A DNA stretch of 46,799 bases from Acetobacteraceae bacterium (GCA_030041255.1 JASHOF010000161.1:1-46799); one strand, 5' to 3'. Positions 25,133-36,922 are shown, numbered from the stretch's first letter. Made by a program: numbers and translations. Notes: a model not told the origin generated them from the sequence alone.

Positions 25133-26407
25133 TCAGGCCGGCAGCCTGACGAAGGAGGGGAAGGAAACCTTCGCGGTCGCGTATTTCAGAGGCCAGATGG
25201 TTTTCAGCCCGGCATTCTGCCACTGGATCATCACGCCGGGCACGAGGTCGGGGCCGTATTCGATGGCGTGGGTGAAGCGATCGGTGCGGCCATAGAACCT
25301 GAACCGCCCCATCGTGCCGAGATGGTCGGTGGCCTCGAGGGCCGTCACCATCTTGTCGGCCTCGGTCGAGCCGGCGCGCGCGATCGCCTCGGCAATCAGG
25401 TGCAGCGTGTCGTAGGTGCTGTAGCCGGAGTAAACCGGCAGCAAACGGAAGCGTTTGAGATAGGCCTCGGTGAACGGGCGGGTGAACGGCGTGATCGCCG
25501 AGTCCGGTCCGGCGCCGGTCTGGCTGTTCGCGCCCTCGGCGGCGCTGTGCGTGTCCTTCCAGAAACTCGGCGCGGTCGCCTGGACGCTGACCCCGTAGAG
25601 TGGGATCGGCACGTGTTGCTGTGCCCACTGCACCGTCGGCACCACGCCGACATGGGCAATGCCGGAGATGATGACATCCGGCTTCTTCGCCTCGATCTTG
25701 TTGAAAATCGGCGTGAAGTCGGTGGTGTCGGGAGAGAAGCGGATGTGGCCGCGGATCTCGAGGCCGGCCTTGGGCAGGAATTCGAGCAGTGCCGCGTCGT
25801 ACGGCGTTGTCCAGGCGGCATCCTCGCTCATCATGACGCAGCTCTTCATGTGCAGGCCGTCAACCAGTACGTCGCGTGCGGAATCGCTCACGCTCTCGGC
25901 GATGAAGTACGACGTGAAGTAGGTGTGGAAGGTGTATTTGTAACGCTCATAGTCGGCGTGAACGTGTGCGGAGATGTCGTTGCTGCCGGCACCGGACGTG
26001 ATGAAGGGGATCTTCAGCCGTGCCGACCAGGGCTGGAGCGCGAGCGCTATTTCGCTGACGAAGGTGCCGACGACGGCGACGGCCTTGTCCTGGTGCACGA
26101 GGCGCTGGAATCCCCTGACTGCCTCCGAGGAGGAGACGCGATCGTCATAGACCACGAGCTTTATCGGCCGCCCGAGGACGCCGCCCTTGGCGTTGATCTC
26201 GTCGACCGCCATTGCGGCGCCGCGGGGAATCCCGGCACCGAGCAGGGTTGCGGTCTCGGCGATGATGCCGACGACGATCGGCTCGGGAGCTGCGCGTGCC
26301 CGGGCGGGCAGCGCCGCCAGGCCGGCCATGGCAGCCGCCCCCGCCACGAGCTCGCGGCGCGATGCCCCGGCTGGCCGGCGCCAATCGGATTTTGCCATCG
26401 GACTCAT
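25133..26407 (-). CDS. LivJ-type periplasmic substrate-binding protein, copy 2
   Basis: 424 aa paralogue of the next gene downstream, with its own Tat-like leader (GASRRELVAGAA, cleavage near ARAAPEP). IVVGIIAETATLLGAGIPRG opens the mature fold. Many blocks are identical in both copies, for example HIRFSPDTTDFTPIFN, SEDAAWTTP and IARAGST; differences cluster around ligand-pocket positions such as GWFTS/TYFTS and TSSDFW/TAPSFW. This is what duplication with specificity change looks like. It follows korB by 25 bases. Confidence 0.92.
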   Translation of the reverse strand: MSPMAKSDWRRPAGASRRELVAGAAAMAGLAALPARARAAPEPIVVGIIAETATLLGAGIPRGAAMAVDEINAKGGVLGRPIKLVVYDDRVSSSEAVRGFQRLVHQDKAVAVVGTFVSEIALALQPWSARLKIPFITSGAGSNDISAHVHADYERYKYTFHTYFTSYFIAESVSDSARDVLVDGLHMKSCVMMSEDAAWTTPYDAALLEFLPKAGLEIRGHIRFSPDTTDFTPIFNKIEAKKPDVIISGIAHVGVVPTVQWAQQHVPIPLYGVSVQATAPSFWKDTHSAAEGANSQTGAGPDSAITPFTRPFTEAYLKRFRLLPVYSGYSTYDTLHLIAEAIARAGSTEADKMVTALEATDHLGTMGRFRFYGRTDRFTHAIEYGPDLVPGVMIQWQNAGLKTIWPLKYATAKVSFPSFVRLPA

Positions 26408-26432
26408 CGCTTCCGCCTCGGGCGATCGCGGG

Positions 26433-27488
26433 CTAGCGCAGGGCGGCGTTCAGCGTCTCGAGTGCCGCCTCGCCCGGGCAAAGCTCGGCATCGGAGAGAG
26501 AGGCCAGGGGGGCGGCGACGGTGTTCAGGTTCTCGTGCAGGTCCTTCGATTCCGGGCCGACATAGAGAAGCCCGGTTGCGATCTCGCCGGCGCGCTCGCG
26601 ATCCTGGATGTGGGCCAGAGCGGCCACCCGGTCGTGGACGTTGTAATCGGGTGCGAGCTTGCGGAGGCGGAGCGTCGAGCCGTCATGCAGCACGACGGTC
26701 TCGACGGTGCCCGGCTCGTAATCGGCCGTGATCTCCTCGCGGCCGATGATCACGTCGAGCGAATCGACCGCTTCGTTGTGCTCGCGCACGTAATCGTAGC
26801 TCTTGGTCGAGCCGGCATGGTTGTTGAAGGCGACACAAGGGGAAATACAGTCGATGAAGGCTGCTCCGCGGTGCAGGACGGCAGCCTTGATCAGCGGCAC
26901 GAGCTGTGCCTTGTCGCCGGAGAAGCTGCGCGCCACGAACGAGGCACCGAGGACGAGCGCCATTGCCGCGAGATCGATCGAGGATTCGGTGTTGGTGACG
27001 CCGCGCTTGCTCTTCGCCCCGACATCCGCGGTGGCCGAGAATTGCCCCTTGGTCAGGCCGTAGACGCCGTTGTTCTCGACGATATAGACCATGTTCACGT
27101 CCCGGCGCATCGCATGCGCGAACTGGCCGAGGCCGATGGAGGCGGAATCGCCGTCGCCCGAGACGCCGATATAGACGAGTTCACGGTTGGCGAGATTGGC
27201 CCCCGTGGCGACCGCCGGCATCCGCCCGTGCACGCTGTTGAAGCCGTGCGCACGGCCGAGGAAGTAGGTCGGAGTCTTCGACGAACAGCCGATCCCGGAA
27301 AGCTTGGCGATCCGGTGCGGCGGCAAATCGAGTTCGAAGAACGCGCGGATGATCGCGGCACTGATCGAATCATGTCCGCATCCGGCGCACAGAGTGGAGA
27401 CCGCGCCTTCGTAATCGCGCCGGGTCAGGCCGAGGCTGTTCTTCGGCAGTTCGGGGTGGCTGAGTTTCGGCTTGGGGACGAATGTCAT
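26433..27488 (-). CDS. korB: 2-oxoacid:ferredoxin oxidoreductase, beta (thiamine-diphosphate) subunit
   Basis: 351 aa cytoplasmic subunit. Iron-sulfur ligands are C34 and C37 (CAGCGHD), C68 (GIGCSSKTP) and the Cys of ISPCVAFNNH. The ThDP/Mg motif is GDGDSASIGLGQFAHAMRR with IVENN at its end. The enzyme oxidatively decarboxylates 2-oxoglutarate or a related 2-oxoacid to the acyl-CoA and reduces ferredoxin. It overlaps korA by four bases. Assignment to 2-oxoglutarate rather than pyruvate or branched-chain oxoacids rests on general resemblance only. Confidence 0.9.
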   Translation of the reverse strand: MTFVPKPKLSHPELPKNSLGLTRRDYEGAVSTLCAGCGHDSISAAIIRAFFELDLPPHRIAKLSGIGCSSKTPTYFLGRAHGFNSVHGRMPAVATGANLANRELVYIGVSGDGDSASIGLGQFAHAMRRDVNMVYIVENNGVYGLTKGQFSATADVGAKSKRGVTNTESSIDLAAMALVLGASFVARSFSGDKAQLVPLIKAAVLHRGAAFIDCISPCVAFNNHAGSTKSYDYVREHNEAVDSLDVIIGREEITADYEPGTVETVVLHDGSTLRLRKLAPDYNVHDRVAALAHIQDRERAGEIATGLLYVGPESKDLHENLNTVAAPLASLSDAELCPGEAALETLNAALR

Positions 27489-29335
27489 GGGGTCGCCTTC
27501 CGCAGCGGGACGACCTCCGAGCCACCCGCTTCATCCGCGATCGCACGGACGATGAAGCGGCTGGTGATCGGCGTGCCGTCGTAGCTCAGGATGCGGCAGA
27601 GCCTGGCCGGATCGACGTCGCCCTCGTTGACGAGCAGGGTCCGCATCTGCGCATCGCGGTTCTGCTCGACCACGAACACCTGCTCGTGCGAGGCGATGAA
27701 GTCGAACACCTCGTCCTGGAACGGATAGGCGCGGATGCGCATGAGATCGAGCGCGATCCCGTCCTCGGCCAGAACGTCACGCGCCTCCTGCATGGCCGGG
27801 CTGGTCGAGCCGTAATAGATCGCCGCGCGGCGGGTCGGGCGCGAGGCAAGGTCCACCACCGGGCGCGGGACCAGCCGGCGTGCGGTGCGGAACTTGCGAA
27901 GCAGGCGCTGCATGTTCTCGACATAGGCGGCGCCTTCCTCGGTATAGCGGGCATGGTCGTTCTTCGAGGTGCCGCGGGTGAAGAACGAGCCGAGTTGCGG
28001 GTGGGTGCCGGGGTAGGTCCGCCAGGTGATGCCGTCTCCGTCCACATCGAGGTAGCGGCCGAAGTCCGAAGCACTTTCGAGCGCCGCGGCGGTCATCACC
28101 TTGCCGCGGTCCATCCGGCTCCGACCGTCCCACGTAAGGGGCGCCGTCAGTCGCTCGTTCATGCCGATCTCGAGATCGAGCATCACGAAGACCGGGGTCT
28201 GCAGCCGGTCGGCGAGGTCGAAAGCCGCGGCACCGAAGAGAAAGCATTCGTGCGGATCTTCGGGAAACAGCAGCACGTGGCGGGTATCGCCGTGCGAGGC
28301 GTAGGCGCAGGCAAGCACATCCCCTTGCTGGGTGCGGGTCGGCATGCCGGTCGAGGGGCCGGCGCGCTGGACATCGAAAATGACAGCCGGAATTTCGGCA
28401 AAATAGGCAAGTCCGATCGTCTCCTGCATCAGCGAGATGCCGGGGCCGGAGGTCGCCGTGAAGGCGCGCGCGCCGTTCCAGGCTGCGCCCACCACCATCC
28501 CGATCGAGGCCAGTTCGTCCTCCGCCTGGACGATCGCGTAGCGGTGCCGGCCGGACTCGGGCTCCACGCGATAGCGTGCGCAGTAGCGCTGGAATGCTTC
28601 GGCGAGCGAGGTCGAAGGCGTGATCGGGTACCAGGCGGCAACCGTCGCTCCGCCATAGACGGCACCGAGGGCGGCGGCACTGTTGCCATCCATGAAGATG
28701 CGGTCGCCGACAGCGTTGGCGCGGCGGATCCGGAGCCCGATCGGGCAGGCGATGGTTTCGAGCGTGTGCGTGCGACCGAGGTCGAGGGCGTGCAGGTTGG
28801 CCGCAATCAGCTTCTCCCGGCCCTTGAACTGCTCGCCGATCAAGCGCTCGATCTCACCGAGATCGAGATCGAGCAGCGCGGAAAGCGCCCCGATATACAT
28901 GATGTTCTTGAAGAGCTGGCGTTGCCGCGCCTCGCTGTACTCACGATTGCAGATGGCGGTGAACGGCACGCCGAGCACCACGACGTCGCGGGGGAGCTTC
29001 GCGGGCGGCATCGGCCGCGTGGAATCGTAGAGGAGATAGCCACCGGGGGCGATCTCGGCCACGTCCTTGTCCCAGGTCTGCGGGTTCATCGCCACCAGGA
29101 GATGCACGTCGCCGTGCCGGGCGAGGTGGCTGGCCTCGGAGATGCGGACCTCGTACCAGGTGGGCAGGCCCTCGATGTTGGAGGGGAAGACGTTGCGCGG
29201 GGTGGCCGGCACGCCCATCCTGAGGACGGCGCGCGTGAACAGCCGGTTGGCGGACGCCGAGCCGGAGCCGTTGACGTTCGCGAACTTGACGACGAAGTCG
29301 TTGCAGCGTTCGAGGGGCTGATATTGGCCTTGCAT
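27485..29335 (-). CDS. korA: 2-oxoacid:ferredoxin oxidoreductase, fused gamma-alpha subunit
   Basis: 616 aa. The N-terminal roughly 190 residues are the gamma domain (KFANVNGSGSASANRLF, then LLVAMNPQTW). The remainder is the alpha (pyrimidine-binding) part: MDGNSAAALGAVYGGATVAAWYPITPSTSLAE, AEDELASIGMVVGAAWNGARAFTATSGPG, then the DVQRAGPSTGMPTRTQQGD strand. This two-subunit KorAB arrangement is typical of aerobic and microaerobic bacteria. I place the start at 29335, where TGATG links it to the stop of the upstream flavoprotein gene; the frame is open 39 codons further within that gene. Confidence 0.92.
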   Translation of the reverse strand: MQGQYQPLERCNDFVVKFANVNGSGSASANRLFTRAVLRMGVPATPRNVFPSNIEGLPTWYEVRISEASHLARHGDVHLLVAMNPQTWDKDVAEIAPGGYLLYDSTRPMPPAKLPRDVVVLGVPFTAICNREYSEARQRQLFKNIMYIGALSALLDLDLGEIERLIGEQFKGREKLIAANLHALDLGRTHTLETIACPIGLRIRRANAVGDRIFMDGNSAAALGAVYGGATVAAWYPITPSTSLAEAFQRYCARYRVEPESGRHRYAIVQAEDELASIGMVVGAAWNGARAFTATSGPGISLMQETIGLAYFAEIPAVIFDVQRAGPSTGMPTRTQQGDVLACAYASHGDTRHVLLFPEDPHECFLFGAAAFDLADRLQTPVFVMLDLEIGMNERLTAPLTWDGRSRMDRGKVMTAAALESASDFGRYLDVDGDGITWRTYPGTHPQLGSFFTRGTSKNDHARYTEEGAAYVENMQRLLRKFRTARRLVPRPVVDLASRPTRRAAIYYGSTSPAMQEARDVLAEDGIALDLMRIRAYPFQDEVFDFIASHEQVFVVEQNRDAQMRTLLVNEGDVDPARLCRILSYDGTPITSRFIVRAIADEAGGSEVVPLRKATP

Positions 29336-31140
29336 CAGGCGGCTCTCTTTTCCGGACGATGGCTGCATCCATGGCCCGCCAGCGCCGGTTCGAGCAGGAA
29401 GCGCTGCATGTCCCACGCGCCGGTCGGGCAGCGTTCGGCGCAGAGGCTGCAATGCAGGCAGAGATTCTCGTCTTTCACCATCACCCGGCCGGTCTTCAGG
29501 CCGCCCGAGACGTAGAGCGCCTGGTCGATGTCATGCGCCGGCGCGGCCAGCCGGCGGCGCAGCTCGGGCTCCTCGCCGTTGGCCGTGAAGGTGATGCAGT
29601 CGGTCGGGCAGATATCGGTGCAGGCGTCGCATTCGATGCAGAGCCGGTCCGTGAAGACGGTCTGGACATCGCAGTTGAAGCAACGCTCCGCCTCGGCGAA
29701 AGCGGTCTCTTCGTCGAACCCGAGTTCGACCTCGACCGCGATATCGCTGAGGGCGACTTCGTGCTCGCGGTGCGGCACGCGGTAGCGAAGATCGTCGGAA
29801 ACGACGTTGTCGTAGCTCCACTCGTGAATGCCCATCTTCTGGCTGACGAGATTGACGAGCGGAGGAGGTCTTTTCGCGATGTCCTCGCCGCGGCAGAGAA
29901 GATCGATCGAAATCGCCGCCTCGTGGCCGTGCGCGACCGCCCAGATGATATTCTTGGCCCCGAACGCCGCATCGCCGCCGAAGAACACCCTGGGATGCGT
30001 GGATTGCATCGTCGTTTCGTCAACGATCGGCATGTCCCACCGATCGAAGGTGATGCCGATGTCACGCTCGATCCAGGGAAATGCATTCTCCTGGCCGACC
30101 GCGATCAGCACGTCGTCGCACGGCATCATCACCTCGGGCTCGCCGGTCGGCACCAGGCGCCGCCGCCCATTGGCGTCGTACTGAGCTGCGACCTTCTCGA
30201 AGAGAACACCCTTCAGCGCGCCGTCGTCGACCCGGAACTCCTTGGGGACGAGGAAGTTGAGGATGGGGATCCCTTCCTCCATCGCCTCTTCTTTTTCCCA
30301 GGGCGAGGCTTTCATTTCCGTGAAGCCACTGCGCACCACCACGCTGACTTCCACTCCGCCGAGCCGGCGGGCGGAGCGGCAGCAATCCATCGCCGTGTTG
30401 CCGCCGCCGAGCACGATGACGCGGCGGCCGATCTCTTTCACATGGCCGAAGGCGACGCTCGCCAGCCAATCGAGGCCGAGATGGATTTGGCCGGGAGCGG
30501 CGTGGCGGCCCGGCAGATCGAGATCCCGGCCGCGCGGCGCGCCGCAACCGACGAAGATGGCATCGTAGTTTTCGGCGAGCAGCGACTTCATGCTGGTGAT
30601 GGTGGTGCCGAGCTCGGTCTTCACTCCGAGATCGAGGATGTAGCCGACCTCTTCGTCGATCACCTGTTCGGGCAGGCGGAATTTCGGGATCTGGCTGCGG
30701 ATCATCCCGCCGGCACGGGCGGCGGTATCGAACAGCACGAGCTCGTAGCCCTCGGGGGCGAGATCTCTTGCCACCGTGAGCGAGGCCGGGCCGCCGCCGA
30801 CGAGTGCCACCCGCTTGCCGTTGCGATGCGCCGGCGCGCGCGGCAAGCGATTTCGAATGTCGCCCTTGTAGTCCGCGGCAACGCGCTTGAGCCGACAGAT
30901 CGCGACCGGCTCCTTCTCGACGCGACCGCGCCGGCAGGCAGGCTCGCACGGACGATCGCAGGTGCGCCCGAGAATGCCCGGGAACACGTTCGACTGCCAG
31001 TTGAGCATATAGGCGTCGGCATACCGGCGGCCCGCGACCATGCGGATGTACTCCGGAACCGCCGTATGCGCGGGGCACGCCCACTGGCAATCGACGACCT
31101 TGTGGAAATAGTCAGGGTTGCGAATGTCGGTCGGTTGCAA
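29335..31140 (-). CDS. GltD-like NAD(P)H flavoprotein with C-terminal double [4Fe-4S] ferredoxin domain
   Basis: 601 aa. The N-terminal cysteine region (CQWACPAHTAVPEY, then CDRPCEPACRRG) is the GltD-type Fe-S domain. FAD binding is at VALVGGGPASLTVARDL, and NAD(P) binding at VIVLGGGNTAMDCCRSARRLGG. The last 90 residues hold two CxxCxxCxxxCP clusters (CIECDACTDICP and CLHCSLCAERCP). It probably moves electrons between KorAB-reduced ferredoxin centres and NAD(P). The start is TTG at 31140 with AAGAAGGG about eight bases upstream. It heads an eight-gene same-strand run; the preceding 194 bases (31141-31334) contain a possible TATATT -10 (31218-31223) but no clear -35. Confidence 0.9.
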   Translation of the reverse strand: MQPTDIRNPDYFHKVVDCQWACPAHTAVPEYIRMVAGRRYADAYMLNWQSNVFPGILGRTCDRPCEPACRRGRVEKEPVAICRLKRVAADYKGDIRNRLPRAPAHRNGKRVALVGGGPASLTVARDLAPEGYELVLFDTAARAGGMIRSQIPKFRLPEQVIDEEVGYILDLGVKTELGTTITSMKSLLAENYDAIFVGCGAPRGRDLDLPGRHAAPGQIHLGLDWLASVAFGHVKEIGRRVIVLGGGNTAMDCCRSARRLGGVEVSVVVRSGFTEMKASPWEKEEAMEEGIPILNFLVPKEFRVDDGALKGVLFEKVAAQYDANGRRRLVPTGEPEVMMPCDDVLIAVGQENAFPWIERDIGITFDRWDMPIVDETTMQSTHPRVFFGGDAAFGAKNIIWAVAHGHEAAISIDLLCRGEDIAKRPPPLVNLVSQKMGIHEWSYDNVVSDDLRYRVPHREHEVALSDIAVEVELGFDEETAFAEAERCFNCDVQTVFTDRLCIECDACTDICPTDCITFTANGEEPELRRRLAAPAHDIDQALYVSGGLKTGRVMVKDENLCLHCSLCAERCPTGAWDMQRFLLEPALAGHGCSHRPEKRAA

Positions 31141-31334
31141 CCGGTTAACCCTTCTTCTCGTTGCCGCGCTTCTCCTGGTGGCCGGACACGTCCGGTCCGG
31201 AGCGCGAGGCGGCTTTCAATATAGCCACTGCGGACGGCGCTCCATAGTCCCCGAGGCGCCGTCTCCGCGCGCATATCGAATGCCACGAGGCGGGTACATC
31301 AACATAGCGCGAGGGGTCTGGCACCGGGGCAGAG

Positions 31335-32210
31335 TCACGTTGCGCGCGCCGCTGTGACGACGTGCACGGTGGCCGGCAACAGAGTGGTGCCGGCGGCAGC
31401 GAAGGGGGCGAAAGAAGTGGCGATTTCGCGGCAGATGGAATCGCGGAGCGCGGCGGACGGCGCGCGCTCCTCGATGAGGCGGGCGGCCGGCCCCATGCGA
31501 CAGGCGAAACCGGCCTCCTCGTCGGGCGTTTCCCCGATGATCGACACCGCCTCGGTGGCCACGCCGACCCGGCGGAAGCCGGCCGATTCCAGAATGAAGC
31601 GAACCCAGGTTACGTCGCTGAAGGCCATCGGTCCGGGCGCGCGCTCCGGCTCGGGCGCGCGCGGGCCGACCGCCCGCTCGGCGATCTCCACGGGAATGCG
31701 CCAGAAAGGATTGTCTGCCAGCGGCGCCCAGCAGACGAAAGCGATCTGGCCGTCGGTACGCATGGCAGCAAAGAGGTTTCGGAATGCCGAAACGGGGTCG
31801 GCAAAGAACATGACACCGAAGCGCGAGACGATTCGATCGAAGCCATGGGGGGCGAACGGATGGAGCGAGGCGTCGGCCTCGATCAGGGAGACGTTGGCAA
31901 GCCCGCGTCCGGCGATTCGCCTTCGTGCCGCTTCGAGCATCGGGGTGGAGACATCGATGCCGGTGACCCGCCCGGCATTGCCCACGCGTTCCGCGCAAGC
32001 GAGCGTCGTGGTGCCCGTTCCGCAGCCGACGTCGAGGACCGACTGGCCGGCACCGATAGAGGCGGCGGCGAGCAGGCGCTCGTGCACGCGTGCCATGCGA
32101 TTGTCCAGGCCGGCGCCGATGCCGACCCAGCGCGGGCCGGCAACCAGGTTCCAGTACTCGATCTGGGCCGCATTCGGGCTGGCGGCGGCGGCCGGTGCGG
32201 CGCTGCTCAT
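31335..32210 (-). CDS. class I SAM-dependent methyltransferase
   Basis: 291 aa methyltransferase of the UbiE-like class. Motif I is VLDVGCGTGTTTLA, the SAM-ribose acidic residue follows in VTGIDVSTPML, and FDRIVSRFGVMFFADP is motif II. The start at 32210 begins MSSAAPAAAAS; the frame is open upstream into grxD, but that part is not domain-like. It follows grxD by 47 bases and so may be the last gene of the pur-bolA-grxD transcript. The C-terminal part (ETPDEEAGFACRMGPAARL) is not one I can tie to a named substrate. Confidence 0.85.
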   Translation of the reverse strand: MSSAAPAAAASPNAAQIEYWNLVAGPRWVGIGAGLDNRMARVHERLLAAASIGAGQSVLDVGCGTGTTTLACAERVGNAGRVTGIDVSTPMLEAARRRIAGRGLANVSLIEADASLHPFAPHGFDRIVSRFGVMFFADPVSAFRNLFAAMRTDGQIAFVCWAPLADNPFWRIPVEIAERAVGPRAPEPERAPGPMAFSDVTWVRFILESAGFRRVGVATEAVSIIGETPDEEAGFACRMGPAARLIEERAPSAALRDSICREIATSFAPFAAAGTTLLPATVHVVTAARAT

Positions 32211-32257
32211 GGCCGATTCACGGGTCGCCTGGCCATGCCGCGCCGGCTTGCAGACGA

Positions 32258-32596
32258 TCAGGCGGCGGCCTGGTGGGGGATGTTCTTTTCCTTCAGCAGG
32301 GCCTCGAGTTCGCCCGACTGGAACATTTCGGTGACGATGTCGCAGCCGCCCACGAACTCTCCCTGCACGTAAAGCTGCGGCACCGTGGGCCAGTTCGAGA
32401 AGTGCTTGATTCCCTCGCGGAGATCGGGATCCTCGAGCACGTTCGCGGTGGCGAACGGCACGCCGAGATGGGTGAGGATCTGGACCACCCGTGCGGAGAA
32501 ACCGCACTGCGGGAACATGGCGGTTCCCTTCATGTAGAGCATCACCGGATGCTCGGCGATTTCGCCCTTGATGCGTTCGGAAACGGGATTCGTCAT
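32258..32596 (-). CDS. grxD: monothiol glutaredoxin Grx4/GrxD
   Basis: 112 aa cytoplasmic CGFS-type glutaredoxin. The glutathione/[2Fe-2S] site is FPQCGFS, and WPTVPQLYV and GGCDIV give the GSH-binding contacts. With BolA it forms a [2Fe-2S]-bridged complex used in iron-sulfur delivery and iron sensing. The start at 32596 (MTNPVSERI) matches the family. It lies 158 bases downstream of bolA, a stretch where I see no gene. Confidence 0.95.
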   Translation of the reverse strand: MTNPVSERIKGEIAEHPVMLYMKGTAMFPQCGFSARVVQILTHLGVPFATANVLEDPDLREGIKHFSNWPTVPQLYVQGEFVGGCDIVTEMFQSGELEALLKEKNIPHQAAA

Positions 32597-32754
32597 CGGT
32601 TTTTCCTCAGGCTCGCGTGGTGTCGGGGCAGGGCAGGCTGGATTGGCTGGCCCCGTTGCGCGCCGAGTGGCGCGTTCGGGTCCGTGCCATGACGGTGCAG
32701 GGCCTCTCGGCGTCGGGGTGCGATGAGCGGGTCGCGCATGGGTGCGTTTCAGTA

Positions 32755-32988
32755 CTAGTCGGGGGCGCTGGTCTGCAGCGCAAGCGCGTGCAATTCCGCC
32801 CCCATTCGCCCGCTCAGCGCGGCATAGACCATCTGGTGCTGGCGCACCCTGGAGAGGCCGCGGAAGGCAACGCTGACGACCGTCGCTGCATAGTGATCGC
32901 CGTCGCCGGCGAGATCTTCGATGGTCACGGCGGCATCGGGGAGCGCGGCCTTGATCAGCGCCTCGATCTCGCCCGGCCCCATCGCCAT
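32755..32988 (-). CDS. bolA: BolA family protein
   Basis: 77 aa. IEALIKAALPDAAVTIEDLAGDGDHYAATVVS, followed by FRGLSRVRQHQMVYAALSGRMG, is the compact BolA fold with its invariant C-terminal His (RQHQ). AGGAG ten bases before 32988 supports this start. It is 17 bases after purL and upstream of its usual partner grxD. BolA-Grx4 heterodimers exchange [2Fe-2S] clusters. Confidence 0.93.
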   Translation of the reverse strand: MAMGPGEIEALIKAALPDAAVTIEDLAGDGDHYAATVVSVAFRGLSRVRQHQMVYAALSGRMGAELHALALQTSAPD

Positions 32989-33005
32989 CGATGCTCTCCT
33001 GTCGC

Positions 33006-35194
<2,189 letters not shown>

Positions 35195-35198
<4 letters not shown>

Positions 35199-35887
35199 GC
35201 CGCGAGCGCGGCGGCGAGGCCCTCGAAGAGCGGCAGGCCGTCGGTGCCGCCGGCGAGCGGATCGACCCGATCCTCGGCGTGCGGCATCAGGCCGAGGATG
35301 CGGAGATTCCCGCTGAAGATGCCGGCGATCGCGCGGGCACTGCCGTTCAGGTTGGCTTCCGGCGCCAGGCGCCCATCCCCGGTTGCATAGCGGAAGGCAA
35401 CCAGGCCCTCGCCTTCGAGGCGGTCGAGCGTGGCCTCGTCTGCGAAGTAGTTGCCGTCACCGTGCGCGAGCGGGGCGCGGAACACCTGGCCCCGCTGATA
35501 ATGGCCGGTGAAGGCGGTATCCGTGCGTTCGACGCGGAGATGACAGTCCATCGAGAGAAACCGGAGCGAGGCATTGCGCAAGAGCGCACCGGGCAGGAGG
35601 CCGGCTTCGGTGAGAATCTGGAAGCCGTTGCAGGCGCCGAGCACGTATCCGCCGCGTTCCGCGTGGCGCCGGATCGCGCCCATGATGGGCGAGTGCGCGG
35701 CCATCGCCCCGGCGCGCAGATAATCCCCGAAGGAGAATCCACCCGGGATCACGATGAGATCGAGGCCGGAGAGATCCGTCTCCTGATGCCAGAGCATGCG
35801 GGGCGGCTTGCCGGTGACTTTCCGGAACGCGATCGCCATGTCGCGCTCGCGGTTGATGCCGGGAAAGATCGTGATGCCGGCCCGCAC
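35195..35887 (-). CDS. purQ: phosphoribosylformylglycinamidine synthase, glutaminase subunit
   Basis: 230 aa class I glutamine amidotransferase that supplies ammonia to PurL. The nucleophile elbow is [17 protein letters not shown], and the late His-Glu pair is in [25 protein letters not shown] is the oxyanion-side glycine loop. Start [16 protein letters not shown] is canonical. It sits two bases after purS. Confidence 0.96.
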
Positions 35888-35889
35888 GT

Positions 35890-36129
35890 TCAGGCAATCT
35901 CCACCGAGAAGCTTTCGATGACGGTGTTGGCGAGCAGGGCCTCCGCCATGGCCGCGGCAGCCTCGCGTGCCGCCTTGGCGTCGGCGGTGGCAAGCTCCAC
36001 CTCGATCAGCTTGCCGGCCCTGACTTCGCCGATTCCTTCGAATCCGAGATGGCCGAGTGCGCGCGCGATCGCCTTTCCCTCTGGGTCGAGCACACCGGGT
36101 TTCGGCATGACCCTGACGATCGCCTTCAT
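35890..36129 (-). CDS. purS: phosphoribosylformylglycinamidine synthase, PurS subunit
   Basis: 79 aa. [25 protein letters not shown], then [14 protein letters not shown], is the standard PurS fold, which assembles PurL with PurQ. I place the start at 36129; the frame is open upstream but only this start gives the usual PurS N-terminus. It lies between purC and purQ with short gaps. Confidence 0.95.
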   Translation of the reverse strand: MKAIVRVMPKPGVLDPEGKAIARALGHLGFEGIGEVRAGKLIEVELATADAKAAREAAAAMAEALLANTVIESFSVEIA

Positions 36130-36157
36130 GGCGGCGACCCCGGTCGGGGCCGGCCCG

Positions 36158-36922
36158 TCACTGCATGGTCTCCGGACCCTTGGTGTCACGCGTGCCGGCC
36201 TCCGGCAGGATGCCCAGCCGCTTGGCCACTTCCTGGTACGCCTCCTCGACCTTGCCGAGATCGCGCCGGAACCGGTCCTTGTCCATTTTTTCGTTGGTCT
36301 TGGTGTCCCAGAGCCGGCAGTTGTCGGGCGAGATTTCGTCGGCCAGGACGATCCGCATCTCGTCGTTCTCCCACAGCCGGCCGAACTCGAGCTTGAAATC
36401 GACCAGCGTGATGCCGACGCCGAGGAAGAGGCCGGTCAGGAAATCGTTGACGCGGAGCGAGAGAGAAACGATGTCATCCATGTCCTGGGGGCTGGCCCAG
36501 CCGAAGGCGCTGATGTGCTCCTCGCCCACCATCGGATCGCCGAGCTCGTCGTTCTTGTAATAATATTCGATGATGCTGCGCGGCAGCCGCTTGCCCTCCG
36601 GGATGCCCATCCGTTTCGCGAGGCTGCCGGCGGCGATGTTGCGGACCACGACCTCGATCGGGATGATTTCGACCTCGCGGATGAGCTGCTCGCGCATATT
36701 GAGCCGGCGCACGAAGTGGGTCGGGACGCCGATTTCGGACAGCCGGAGCATCAGGTATTCGCTGATGCGGTTATTGAGGACGCCCTTGCCGGTGATGATA
36801 CCCCTTTTCTGGGCATTGAACGCGGTGGCATCGTCCTTGAAGTACTGAACGAGGGTGCCTGGCTCGGGCCCCTCGAACAGGATCTTCGCCTTTCCCTCGT
36901 AAAGCTGGCGGCGGCGGGCCAT
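36158..36922 (-). CDS. purC: phosphoribosylaminoimidazole-succinocarboxamide synthase (SAICAR synthetase)
   Basis: 254 aa. [15 protein letters not shown] opens the ATP-binding fold; [23 protein letters not shown] and [19 protein letters not shown] are signature stretches, and the aspartate-binding [14 protein letters not shown] is intact. It condenses CAIR with aspartate. AGGGA about nine bases before 36922 supports the start. It is first of the purC-purS-purQ-purL set, about 120 bases after the TusA-like gene. Confidence 0.96.
   Translation of the reverse strand: MARRRQLYEGKAKILFEGPEPGTLVQYFKDDATAFNAQKRGIITGKGVLNNRISEYLMLRLSEIGVPTHFVRRLNMREQLIREVEIIPIEVVVRNIAAGSLAKRMGIPEGKRLPRSIIEYYYKNDELGDPMVGEEHISAFGWASPQDMDDIVSLSLRVNDFLTGLFLGVGITLVDFKLEFGRLWENDEMRIVLADEISPDNCRLWDTKTNEKMDKDRFRRDLGKVEEAYQEVAKRLGILPEAGTRDTKGPETMQ

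Noticed and set aside
27482-29515. Plus-strand open frame of 677 codons opposite korA
   Set aside because: Antisense of korA; His/Arg/Gly-rich with no domain, while korA shows all subunit motifs.
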